Assembly (NCBI GenBank): GCA_946479075.1
Contig: CAMLDT010000091.1
Span: 1 to 13,301 of the forward strand
Reading direction: 5' to 3'
Length of the DNA: 13,301 nucleotides
Origin: an uncultured Polaromonas sp.
GTDB taxonomy: Bacteria; Pseudomonadota; Gammaproteobacteria; Burkholderiales; Burkholderiaceae
Shown here: positions 1-6,874 of the stretch, piece after piece
Numbering within the stretch: the first letter of the stretch is position 1
Layout: the number at the start of each line of letters is the position of its first letter
Position numbers and translations under genes: made by a program
Notes under the pieces: generated by a model
The model's database searches: none
The model's input: only the letters and a program-made list of their open reading frames with translations
Told to the model about the DNA's origin: nothing

Positions 1-110
1 GCGAACATCAGCTCCTGCTTGCGCATGCGGCCGACGTTTTCAATTTCGAGTTCTTCGGCCTGCTTGAGGACTTCAGACACATGCAGTGCCTTGAGTTCGT
101 TTAAGTGCAT
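1..110 (-). CDS. rho: Transcription termination factor Rho, N-terminal fragment
   Basis: Only the first 36 codons are inside the window; the gene runs off the left edge. Translating the minus strand from the ATG at 110 gives a protein beginning MHLNELKALHVSEVLKQAEE and continuing through ENVGRMRKQELMF, the classic start of the Rho N-terminal helical domain. Rho is the hexameric RNA-dependent ATPase that ends transcription at C-rich, unstructured sites. The RNA-binding and ATPase domains lie outside the window. An AAGG seven bases before the ATG can serve as ribosome binding site. It lies downstream of trxA on the same strand, as in E. coli, and has its own structured leader of about 240 bases, so it may be transcribed both by read-through and from its own promoter. 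Confidence 0.95.
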   Translation of the reverse strand, partial: MHLNELKALHVSEVLKQAEELEIENVGRMRKQELMF

Positions 111-131
111 GGGATAACCTTGCGTGAAGTC

Positions 132-147
132 AACTCCTTGCGGAGTT
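132..147 (-). other. Small hairpin in the rho leader with GCAA tetraloop
   Basis: On the minus strand the sequence AACTCC-GCAA-GGAGTT is a perfect 6-bp stem closed by a GNRA-type tetraloop, ending 21 bases before the rho start codon. It contains an internal AAGGAG. The hairpin lies wholly within a tiny reading frame of six codons plus stop (130-150, encoding MNSARS). Whether it regulates rho is inference; E. coli rho does have a leader-peptide region called rhoL. Confidence 0.4.
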
Positions 148-214
148 CATTTTTGGAAAACGGGGGAGGTCTGAAGGGAAGCTAGAGGCGCTTCACAAAC
201 CGGGAACTCGAACC

Positions 215-232
215 GACCGGCAACGGCCGGTC
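215..232 (-). other. Perfect 7-bp hairpin between trxA and rho
   Basis: GACCGGC and GCCGGTC flank a four-base loop. There is no run of T on either side, so it is not a standard intrinsic terminator. In the minus-strand transcript it sits in the rho leader, where it could be a folding element or an mRNA-stability structure. Confidence 0.4.
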
Positions 233-245
233 AGCGAACAGGGTC

Positions 246-251
246 ATTATG
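246..251 (-). promoter_or_regulatory. Possible rho promoter -10 element
   Basis: On the minus strand this reads CATAAT, one mismatch from the sigma-70 -10 consensus, in the gap between trxA and rho. No convincing -35 hexamer is visible at 16-18 bases upstream, so this is a weak call. If used, it would give a rho leader of roughly 130 bases containing the hairpins at 215-232 and 132-147. Confidence 0.3.
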
Positions 252-295
252 ACAGGAAATTGAAGAGGGTCCGGGCGCGCCGAAAGCGCGGGGAA

Positions 296-342
296 CTGCC
301 GCACACGAAGGGCCGCGGCCAGGCCGCGCTTCGTGGCGGCAG
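296..342 (-). other. Large hairpin just after the trxA stop codon
   Basis: The arms CTGCCGC..ACGAAG and CTTCGT.GCGGCAG pair over 13 positions with a small internal bulge, around an inner CGCGG/CCGCG stem. It begins five bases after the trxA stop. No U-run follows, so full intrinsic termination is unlikely. It more likely stabilises the 3' end of trxA mRNA or partly attenuates read-through into rho. Confidence 0.5.
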
Positions 343-347
343 GGGGA

Positions 348-680
348 TCAGGCCAGTTGCTGGTCGATGAAGGCGGTCAGTTGCGCCTTGCTCATGGCGC
401 CGACCTTGGTGGCGGCCAGTTGACCGTCCTTGAACAGCATCAGGGTCGGGATGCCGCGAATGCCGAACTTGGCCGGGATATCGCGGTTTTCATCCACGTT
501 CATCTTGGCGATCTGCAGGCGGCCGTCGTAACCGGTGGCGACTTCGTCCAGGATCGGGGCGATCATCTTGCAGGGACCGCACCATTCAGCCCAGTAATCC
601 ACCAGCACCGGTTTGGAGGCCTGCAGCACATCGGCTTCGAAGGTGGCATCGGTGGTATGTTTGATCAGTTCGCTGGCCAT
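348..680 (-). CDS. trxA: Thioredoxin 1
   Basis: Small cytoplasmic dithiol-disulfide oxidoreductase that reduces protein disulfides and is itself recharged by thioredoxin reductase. The 110-residue product has the normal length and a single thioredoxin fold. Visible hallmarks are Asp28, the active site Trp33-Cys34-Gly35-Pro36-Cys37, and the cis-proline in GIPT at Pro78 followed by the LMLFKDG strand-turn. The ATG at 680 is preceded at a good distance by AAAGGA. rho lies downstream on the same strand, the same pairing as in E. coli, and the AddB-like gene is divergent upstream with about 110 bases between them for both promoters. Nothing is unusual; the identification is secure. Confidence 0.97.
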   Translation of the reverse strand: MASELIKHTTDATFEADVLQASKPVLVDYWAEWCGPCKMIAPILDEVATGYDGRLQIAKMNVDENRDIPAKFGIRGIPTLMLFKDGQLAATKVGAMSKAQLTAFIDQQLA

Positions 681-792
681 GGCTTGTCCTTTGGAGAGGG
701 GTTCAGGAGATTGTGTCGATAGAAGCTAAAGTTGCAGGCATTGTGGCAGAAACCAAGTCCCCCCGTTGCAGGCCAAACCCCATCTTTCCGCT

Positions 793-3312
793 ATGGGCGT
801 GATAGCTGAAGGCATTCACGCGCCGGCCGGGCCGGGGGCGCTCTGCTGGGCGCGCGTGACCGCACAACTGGCCGCCGTGGTGCAGGAACGCGGCGTGCAC
901 CCCTCGCGCGTGGTGGTGCTCTTGCCCTACGCCCAGCTCATGACGGAAGCCAGGGCGGCCTGGGCGGGCGCCGCAGGCAGCAGCCATTTTTTGCCGCGTT
1001 TTGAGACCACCATGAACTGGGCGACGCGCCTGGGCGGCGTCGAAGCGCAGCCGGGTGACCTGCGCATGGACACGGCGCGTGATGTGCTGACAGCCGCCTC
1101 GCTGCTGGCCCGCGCGGGCCTCGGTGCGCAACGGGACGTGCTGGCCCCGCGTCTGGTCGAAGCGGCGGTTTCGCTGGCGCGGCCAGCGGCGGCGGTTCCG
1201 CCTGCGCTCAGGCTGGCCTGGGGTGCGCGCCTGGCGGGCTTGCTGGGCGCCGGCCTGGAGGCGCCGGTGCTGCAGCTTGAAGCGGCGCTGGGCCAGATTG
1301 CACTGGCATGGGCCGCCAGCTCCGGTTATCCGTCGGATGTGCTGTTTTCTGCCGAGGCCAGGGCGCCGGTGGATTTGCTGGTGGTGCTGGAAGGCTTCCA
1401 GACCGAGCCGGTGACCGCGGCGCTGAAAGCCCATTTCGGGGACCAGGCGCTGTCCATCGCGCTGGACCTGCCCGGCGAACCGCAGTTGCCGGCACTCCAT
1501 GCGGTGCCGGATTTTGAAGCCGAGGCGCAGCGCGCCGCCGCCTGCGTGCTGGCGCACGTGGCGCAGGGGCGCAGCCCGGTGGCGCTGATTGCGCAGGACC
1601 GCGAGCTGACACGGCGCGTGCGCGCCATGCTGGGCGAATGCGGCATGGCGATGCGGGACGAAACCGGCTGGAAGCTGTCCACCACGCGGGCCGCCGCCAC
1701 GCTGATGGGCCTGCTGCGTGCCTCGACCTGGAATGCGGCGACCGATGCGGTGCTCGACTGGCTCAAGAATGCGCCGGCTTTCGATGCGGCAGCCTTGGCC
1801 GCTGCCGAGAAGGAGCTGCGCCGCGCCGGTGCGCGCGAGTGGCGCGCCGTCGGCGAATCGCTCACGGCGGCCAGCCTGGTCGCCGCCCGCGCGAACGCGC
1901 TGCGGGATGGCCTGCAGCGCCCGCGCGCGCTGGCTGGCTGGTTGCGCGACCTGCGTACCGCCTTGCAAGTGGCGGGCCAGTGGGACGGTTTGTCGCGTGA
2001 CGTGGCGGGTCAGGCGGTGCTCGATGCCTTGCGCCTGCACGAAGGCGCAGAAGCCGAGTTTGCCGACGCCGACGCGCGCATGCCGCTCGCTGACTTCACG
2101 GCCTGGGTGAACCAGGCGCTGGAGGCGGCCACCTTCAAGCCCGCGCATCCGGCGCAGGCGCAGGTGGTGATCCTGCCGCTGAGCCAGTTGCTGGGCCGGA
2201 CCGTGCAGGCGGTGGTGTTGGCCGGATGTGACGAGCTGCATCTGCCGGTGTCCCCCGAGCCCGCCGGCACATGGACCCCGCCGCAGCGCGAAGTGCTGGG
2301 CCTGGCCTCGCGCGAAACCGAGGCGATGACGCAGCGCGCAGCCTGGCAGCACGTGCTGGCGTTTGCCCACCTCGATGTGCTCTGGCGTGAGAGCGACCAG
2401 GGCGAGCGCCTGATGCCCAGCGGTTTTGTGCAGGAGCTGCTGCTGCAGAACGCCGTGACCATGGCCCCCGATCCGCGGGTGCTGCGGCCGCTGGCCCTCA
2501 CGCCCACGCCGCACCCCATGCCGACGGGGCAGGCGCTCCCGGTGCGCAGACTGTCGGCCAGTGCGTATGAAGACCTGCGGCGCTGCCCTTACCGCTTTTT
2601 TGCGCTGCGCCAGTTGCGCCTGCAGGAAGCCGACGAGCTGGACACCGAACTCGGCAAGCGCGACTTCGGCAACTGGCTGCACACCTTGCTGAAGATCTTC
2701 CACGAAGCGCTGCAACAATCACCGGCGCCTGACCTCGCGGCGCGCGAGGTCCTGATCAACAGCGCAGCCGAGCAGGCGGCCCGCGCCCTGGGCCTGAGCG
2801 ACAGCGAATTTTTGCCCTTTGCCGCGAGCTGGCCGCGCGTGCGCGAGGGCTACCTGGCCTGGCTGGCGGCGCACGAAGCCGATGGCGCGGTATTCCAGGC
2901 GGCCGAGGTCGAACGGCAAACGCCGCTGGGCGACCTCACGCTGATCGGCACCCTCGACCGCATGGACCGGCTGGCCGACGGCAGCACGCTGGTGCTGGAC
3001 TACAAAACCGAAAACCGCGCCACCACGGCCGAGCGGCTCAAGCAGCCGCAGGAAGACACACAACTCGCGTTTTACGCCGGCCTGGTGGAAGACGACACCC
3101 TGGCCGCCGCTTACGTGAACATCGGCGAGAAAGAAGCCACGCGTACTTACGAGCAGCCCGACATCGTGGCCCTGCGCGACGAGTTGCTCGACAGCATCGT
3201 CACCGACATGGCGCGGGTGGCACGCGGCACGCCACTGCCGGCGCTGGGCGAGGGCAAGGCCTGTGAATATTGCTCTGCACGCGGGCTCTGTCGGAAAGAC
3301 TTCTGGTCATGA
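793..3312 (+). CDS. AddB-like PD-(D/E)XK nuclease with iron-sulfur cluster motif
   Basis: Partner subunit of a helicase-nuclease that resects double-strand breaks to load RecA. The product is about 839 residues from the ATG at 793; a TTG at 766 would add nine residues. Neither start has a clear ribosome binding site, so the start is uncertain. The N-terminal two thirds resemble an inactivated UvrD-like helicase, and I see no Walker A motif. The C-terminal third is a RecB-type nuclease: Asp722 (LDRMDRL), Asp736-Tyr-Lys738 (VLDYKT), and QxxxY-type residues after it (TQLAFYAGL). Cys598 (CPYRFF) and the C-terminal CX2CX5C (Cys824, Cys827, Cys833) are the four ligands expected for the 4Fe-4S clamp of AddB nucleases. 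The stop overlaps the next gene by four bases, so the two are co-translated. The family is secure; the formal name addB is less so. Confidence 0.9.
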   Translation: MGVIAEGIHAPAGPGALCWARVTAQLAAVVQERGVHPSRVVVLLPYAQLMTEARAAWAGAAGSSHFLPRFETTMNWATRLGGVEAQPGDLRMDTARDVLTAASLLARAGLGAQRDVLAPRLVEAAVSLARPAAAVPPALRLAWGARLAGLLGAGLEAPVLQLEAALGQIALAWAASSGYPSDVLFSAEARAPVDLLVVLEGFQTEPVTAALKAHFGDQALSIALDLPGEPQLPALHAVPDFEAEAQRAAACVLAHVAQGRSPVALIAQDRELTRRVRAMLGECGMAMRDETGWKLSTTRAAATLMGLLRASTWNAATDAVLDWLKNAPAFDAAALAAAEKELRRAGAREWRAVGESLTAASLVAARANALRDGLQRPRALAGWLRDLRTALQVAGQWDGLSRDVAGQAVLDALRLHEGAEAEFADADARMPLADFTAWVNQALEAATFKPAHPAQAQVVILPLSQLLGRTVQAVVLAGCDELHLPVSPEPAGTWTPPQREVLGLASRETEAMTQRAAWQHVLAFAHLDVLWRESDQGERLMPSGFVQELLLQNAVTMAPDPRVLRPLALTPTPHPMPTGQALPVRRLSASAYEDLRRCPYRFFALRQLRLQEADELDTELGKRDFGNWLHTLLKIFHEALQQSPAPDLAAREVLINSAAEQAARALGLSDSEFLPFAASWPRVREGYLAWLAAHEADGAVFQAAEVERQTPLGDLTLIGTLDRMDRLADGSTLVLDYKTENRATTAERLKQPQEDTQLAFYAGLVEDDTLAAAYVNIGEKEATRTYEQPDIVALRDELLDSIVTDMARVARGTPLPALGEGKACEYCSARGLCRKDFWS

Positions 3313-6300
3313 AAGCCGCCTACGAACACAACGGCCAGCCGGCGTCGGCCGAGGCGTTTTACGCGATTGCCTGCGACCCGCGGCGCAGCGTTGCGGTCGA
3401 GGCCTGTGCAGGCGCGGGCAAGACCTGGATGCTGGTGTCGCGCATTGTGCGGGCCCTGCTGGAGGGCGCGCAGCCTCAGGAAATCCTGGCGATCACCTTC
3501 ACCAAACGCGCGGCCGGCGAGATGCGTGAGCGCCTGAACGACTGGCTGGAGCAGTTCGCCCATGCCGACGACGCCACCTTGCTGCGTGAACTGGCCATGC
3601 GCGGGTTTGCGCATGAAAAAGGCCCGCAGCCCCCGTCAGACGCGCCTGAGCAGCTATCAAATTTATACCAGCGCATCCTGGAGGCCGGGCGCACGGTGCA
3701 GATTCGCACCTTCCACAGCTGGTTTGCGGCCCTGCTGCGCAGCGCGCCGCTGGCCTTGTTGCAGCAGCAGGGCCTGCCGCTCAACTACGAATTGCTGGAA
3801 GACGATGCGCCGGCGCGCGCGCTGGTCTGGCGGCGCTTTTATGCCGCCCTGGTGGACCAGCCCGAGCTCCGGGCTGATTTCGAGGCCGTGGTGCAAAGCT
3901 ATGGCCGTTTCCAGGCCGACAAGGCGCTGCAGGCCGCGCTCGACAAACGCACCGAGTTCGCGCTGGCCGATGCCACCGGTGTTATCGAGGCATCGGTCCA
4001 GCATTTCACGGCGCAGTTCACCGAATTTGGCGGCCTGGACGAGCCGGAAGAGTTGCTCACCAGCAACCGCTTTCACCGTCAGACCCTGCGCGACGCGGCG
4101 GTGGCGCTGGCGCGCGCGAACGCACCGACGTTTGCGGCCAAGGGGGTGGAGCTGGAGCAGGCGCTGACCGCCGGCGACATGCAAGCCGCGTTTACAGCGC
4201 TGTTGACTGAGAAGGGCACACCGCGCAAGTTCGGTGAAAAAATCGTCGGCATCGAACAGGTTCGGGTGGCGCAGGAGCTGGTGCTGCGCGTGCTGGCCGC
4301 GCGCCAGCAGCACGACGCCTGGCTGTACCAGCAGCGCATGGTGCGGCTGGCGCGGCTGCTGATTGCGGAATTCACCGCCCTCAAACAGGAGCGCGGCTGG
4401 GTTGACATGAACGACATCGAAACGGCGGCGCTGACCTTGCTGGGCGACGAGTTGCTGTCGGGCTGGGTACAGCAACGGCTGGACGCGCGCATCCGCCATC
4501 TGTTGATCGACGAGTTCCAGGACACCAACCCGCTGCAATGGCAGGCGCTGTGGTCCTGGCTGAGTGCCTACGGCGGAGCCGGTGGCGGCGCGGGCGCGGC
4601 GCCCAGCGTGTTCATCGTCGGTGACCCGAAACAAAGCATTTACCGCTTCCGCCGCGCCGAGCCGCAGGTCTTCAGGGCCGCGCAGCAGTTTGTGCGCGAG
4701 GGCCTGAACGGCGAACTGCTGAGCTGCGACCACACGCGGCGCAATGCGCAGCGTGTGATCACCACCGTCAACGCCGCCATGGGCGCGGCGCGCGACGCGG
4801 ACGGTTATGAAGGTTTCCGGGATCACACCACCGAATCGACCGAGGCCGGCGCGGTGGGCCGGCTGCCGGCGATTCCGCGCGGTACAGACATATCCGTTCG
4901 GGCTGAGCCCTTCGACAAGGCTCAGGACAGGCTTGTCGAAGCCCTCGACGGAACATCGGCCAGCCCTTCGACAGGCTCAGGGCGAACGGGCTTGGGCGGC
5001 GGCTGGCGCGACAGCCTGACCACACCGCGCGAGATTCCCGAAGAGACTCTGCGCACGCTCGAAGCGCGGCAAGCCGCCGCCTGGATATCTTCCTATCTCG
5101 CTGAGCGAAGCGGCCGCCGCGCAGGGCCGCCCCAAGCAAGGCCAGCCCCCTCGGGGGGCAGCGAAGTACGCGAAGCGACGAGCGTGGGGGCCAAAGACGT
5201 CATGGTGCTGTCGCGCAAGCGCGCCGGCCTGCTGCCGCTGCAGGACGAGTTGCGTGCCCTGCATATCCCGGCGGTGGTCGGCGAAAAGACGGCGCTCATC
5301 GATTGCTGCGAGGTGCAGGACGTGGTCGCGCTGCTCGATGTGCTGGTTTCGCCGCAGCACGATCTGTCGATGGCGCGCGCGCTGAAGTCGCCGCTGTTTG
5401 GCCTGGACGACGACGCGCTGGTGCAGATCGCACTGCAGCGTGCCAACACCGGCCTGTCGTGGTTCGAGGTGCTACAACAATCAGAGCAGCTTGCGCCCGC
5501 CACACAAGGGCTGGCGGCCGATTTTATGCAATACAAAGGCTGGCTCGATGCCTTTCCGCCGCACGACGCCTTGCAGGCGATTTACCACCACGGTGACGTG
5601 CTGGCAAAGTTCGCCGCGGCCGCGCCGGATGCGCAGCGCGCCAGCGTGCTGGCCAACCTGCGCGCCTTGCTGGCGGTGGCGCTGCAGCTCGACGGCGGGC
5701 GTTATGCCACGCCGTATGCCTTTGTGCGTGCGCTCAAGGCCGGCGGACAGCTGGCGCCGGCCACCGTCAGCGACGAGGCGGTGCGCCTGCTGACCATCCA
5801 CGGCGCCAAGGGCCTGGAAGCCGAGGCCGTGTTGCTGCTGGACACCGATACGCTGGAGCGCAACGCCGACAGCATGGGTGTGCTGGTGGACTGGCCGGGC
5901 GAGGAAGTGGCGCCGAAAAAGTTTGTGTTCCTGGTCAGTGAGACACGCCCCCCGGCCTGCGCGGAAGAAACGCTCGCCGAGGAGCAGGCCGCGCGCCGGC
6001 GCGAGGAACTCAATGCGCTGTATGTGGCGCTGACCCGCGCGCGCCACACCCTGGTGCTGTCGTCGATCACGCCGCACCGCGAAACCACCGACAGCTGGTG
6101 GCGCCGACTGGACCGGCTGCTCGATGAAGTGCCGGCGCCGACCGCCCAATCCTTCGACAACGCCACGCATGCGCTGGACCACCTGCTGGAATTGCCACCG
6201 GCGCCCGTCCTGCCTGCGCTACCCGCGGTTGAAGTTGTTGTGGATGAAGATTCTGAACAGGCCCGTACCGGCAGGGCCATGCACCGGCTGCTGGAGTGGG

Positions 6301-6695
6301 GCACGCTCGGGCCGGCGCAATTGCGCGCCGTGGCGCGCGAGTTCCGCCTGACGCCGGCACAGGGTCAGCAGGCCGCAGACCGTGCGCGCAGCATCCTCGC
6401 GGGCTCTGGCGCCTGGGCATGGAATGCGGACGTGATCGCCTGGCAAGGCAACGAGGTTGAGCTGTTTCACGGCGGCCAGTTGCTGCGGCTGGACCGGCTG
6501 GTGCAGCGCCGGGATGCCGGGCACGAGGGCCACTGGTGGGTGCTCGACTACAAATCGAACGCCGCGCCGCAGCGCCTGCCCGAGCTGGTCGCCACCATGG
6601 CGCTTTACCGCGCGGCGGTGCAGGCCCTGCACCCGGGGCACACCGTCAAGACCGCATTTTTGACGCCTCAGGGTGCGGTGCTGGAAGTGCCGTGA
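3309..6695 (+). CDS. AddA-like UvrD/RecB-family helicase-nuclease
   Basis: ATP-driven 3'-5' DNA helicase with a nuclease tail, acting with the upstream AddB-like subunit in double-strand-break repair. I chose the ATG at 3309, which overlaps the upstream stop as ATGA, over an in-frame TTG at 3270; this gives 1128 residues. Superfamily 1 motifs appear in order: motif I AGAGKT (Lys38), Ia LAITFTKRAAGEM, II LLIDEFQDTN (Asp401-Glu402), III VGDPKQSIYRFR (near 438), V LTIHGAKGLEAE, VI YVALTRAR (from 905). The C-terminal RecB-like nuclease shows His992 (RAMHRLLEWG), Asp1062 (LRLDRLV), Asp1080 and Lys1082 (LDYKS). Residues about 529-560 and 596-628 are encoded by two dispersed repeat elements lying in frame and look like low-complexity insertions. 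All catalytic motifs are intact, so the protein is probably functional. Confidence 0.93.
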   Translation: MKAAYEHNGQPASAEAFYAIACDPRRSVAVEACAGAGKTWMLVSRIVRALLEGAQPQEILAITFTKRAAGEMRERLNDWLEQFAHADDATLLRELAMRGFAHEKGPQPPSDAPEQLSNLYQRILEAGRTVQIRTFHSWFAALLRSAPLALLQQQGLPLNYELLEDDAPARALVWRRFYAALVDQPELRADFEAVVQSYGRFQADKALQAALDKRTEFALADATGVIEASVQHFTAQFTEFGGLDEPEELLTSNRFHRQTLRDAAVALARANAPTFAAKGVELEQALTAGDMQAAFTALLTEKGTPRKFGEKIVGIEQVRVAQELVLRVLAARQQHDAWLYQQRMVRLARLLIAEFTALKQERGWVDMNDIETAALTLLGDELLSGWVQQRLDARIRHLLIDEFQDTNPLQWQALWSWLSAYGGAGGGAGAAPSVFIVGDPKQSIYRFRRAEPQVFRAAQQFVREGLNGELLSCDHTRRNAQRVITTVNAAMGAARDADGYEGFRDHTTESTEAGAVGRLPAIPRGTDISVRAEPFDKAQDRLVEALDGTSASPSTGSGRTGLGGGWRDSLTTPREIPEETLRTLEARQAAAWISSYLAERSGRRAGPPQARPAPSGGSEVREATSVGAKDVMVLSRKRAGLLPLQDELRALHIPAVVGEKTALIDCCEVQDVVALLDVLVSPQHDLSMARALKSPLFGLDDDALVQIALQRANTGLSWFEVLQQSEQLAPATQGLAADFMQYKGWLDAFPPHDALQAIYHHGDVLAKFAAAAPDAQRASVLANLRALLAVALQLDGGRYATPYAFVRALKAGGQLAPATVSDEAVRLLTIHGAKGLEAEAVLLLDTDTLERNADSMGVLVDWPGEEVAPKKFVFLVSETRPPACAEETLAEEQAARRREELNALYVALTRARHTLVLSSITPHRETTDSWWRRLDRLLDEVPAPTAQSFDNATHALDHLLELPPAPVLPALPAVEVVVDEDSEQARTGRAMHRLLEWGTLGPAQLRAVAREFRLTPAQGQQAADRARSILAGSGAWAWNADVIAWQGNEVELFHGGQLLRLDRLVQRRDAGHEGHWWVLDYKSNAAPQRLPELVATMALYRAAVQALHPGHTVKTAFLTPQGAVLEVP
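4894..4989 (+). repeat. Dispersed palindromic repeat inside the AddA-like gene (first)
   Basis: A 96-bp element, exactly 32 codons, bounded by inverted CCGTTCG (4894-4900) and CGAACGG (4983-4989). Inside is a perfect 10-bp inverted repeat CTTCGACAAG / CTTGTCGAAG (4910-4919 and 4932-4941). The right half carries the CCCTTCGACAGGCTCAGGG core, which I recall as a high-copy REP-like sequence in Comamonadaceae and other proteobacteria. It keeps the reading frame and encodes the residues VRAEPFDKAQDRL and STGSGRTG in a linker between helicase motifs III and V. The family assignment is from memory, not from a search. Confidence 0.8.
5093..5192 (+). repeat. Dispersed GC-rich repeat inside the AddA-like gene (second)
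   Basis: This stretch differs in type from the repeat about 100 bases upstream. It centres on the hairpin GCCCCC-TC-GGGGGGC (5145-5159), flanked by CGCAGGGCCGCCCCAAGCAA on the left and GAGCGTGGGGGCC on the right. I recall this pattern as a common intergenic repeat in Comamonadaceae. It is read in frame as about 32 arginine-, proline- and glycine-rich residues (ERSGRRAGPPQARPAPSGG onward), between the conserved-looking EARQAAAWI and KDVMVLSRKRAG. The outer boundaries are approximate. Confidence 0.7.
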
Positions 6696-6780
6696 GCATC
6701 GCACGGCGGGGCCGGGCGGCATAATCAAACCCTTGCCAATGTGCGCTGCCGGCTTCCTGATGCCGCCGGTGGCTTGAAGC

Positions 6781-6845
6781 CTTTTTGGCCTCCAGCCCTT
6801 GCTGGGCGTGCGCTAGCAGCTATCAAAATGATAGTTTTTGCACGC
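6781..6845 (+). repeat. Intergenic dispersed repeat with terminator-like folding
   Basis: This sequence follows the AddA-like gene. It contains a CCAGC-CCTT-GCTGG hairpin (6792-6805), then a stem GCGTGC / GCACGC (6806-6811 and 6840-6845) enclosing a perfect CTATCA-AAA-TGATAG hairpin (6820-6834) that is followed by TTTTTG. The AGCAGCTATCAAAA core preceded by TTTGGCCTCCAGC is one I recall as a frequent intergenic repeat in Comamonadaceae. The hairpin plus T-run could end the upstream operon's transcript, but the inner stem is only 6 bp and AT-rich. Confidence 0.7.
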
Positions 6846-6874
6846 ACGGGCCACCTCTTACTCCGGACTTCTCC

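Noticed and set aside
703..2718. 671-codon open frame on the minus strand opposite the AddB-like gene
   Set aside because: The translation is rich in Arg, Gln, His and Gly with no domain pattern. It is the usual antisense artefact of high-GC coding sequence, and the plus-strand gene has clear nuclease motifs.
3270..3308. Upstream TTG extension of the AddA-like protein
   Set aside because: It would lie entirely inside the AddB coding region over its cluster cysteines, while the ATG at 3309 forms a standard ATGA overlap.
3651..3669. AGCTATCAAATTTATA resembling the repeat found at 6820
   Set aside because: It encodes the residues LSNLY, continuing directly into the conserved-looking QRILEAGRTVQIRTFHSW segment, and lacks the matching TGATAG arm, so chance similarity is likelier.
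6785..6874. N-terminal extension of the flavoprotein from the TTG at 6785
   Set aside because: These 30 codons translate the dispersed repeat and give a sequence unlike the family; the Rossmann motif starts soon after the TTG at 6875.
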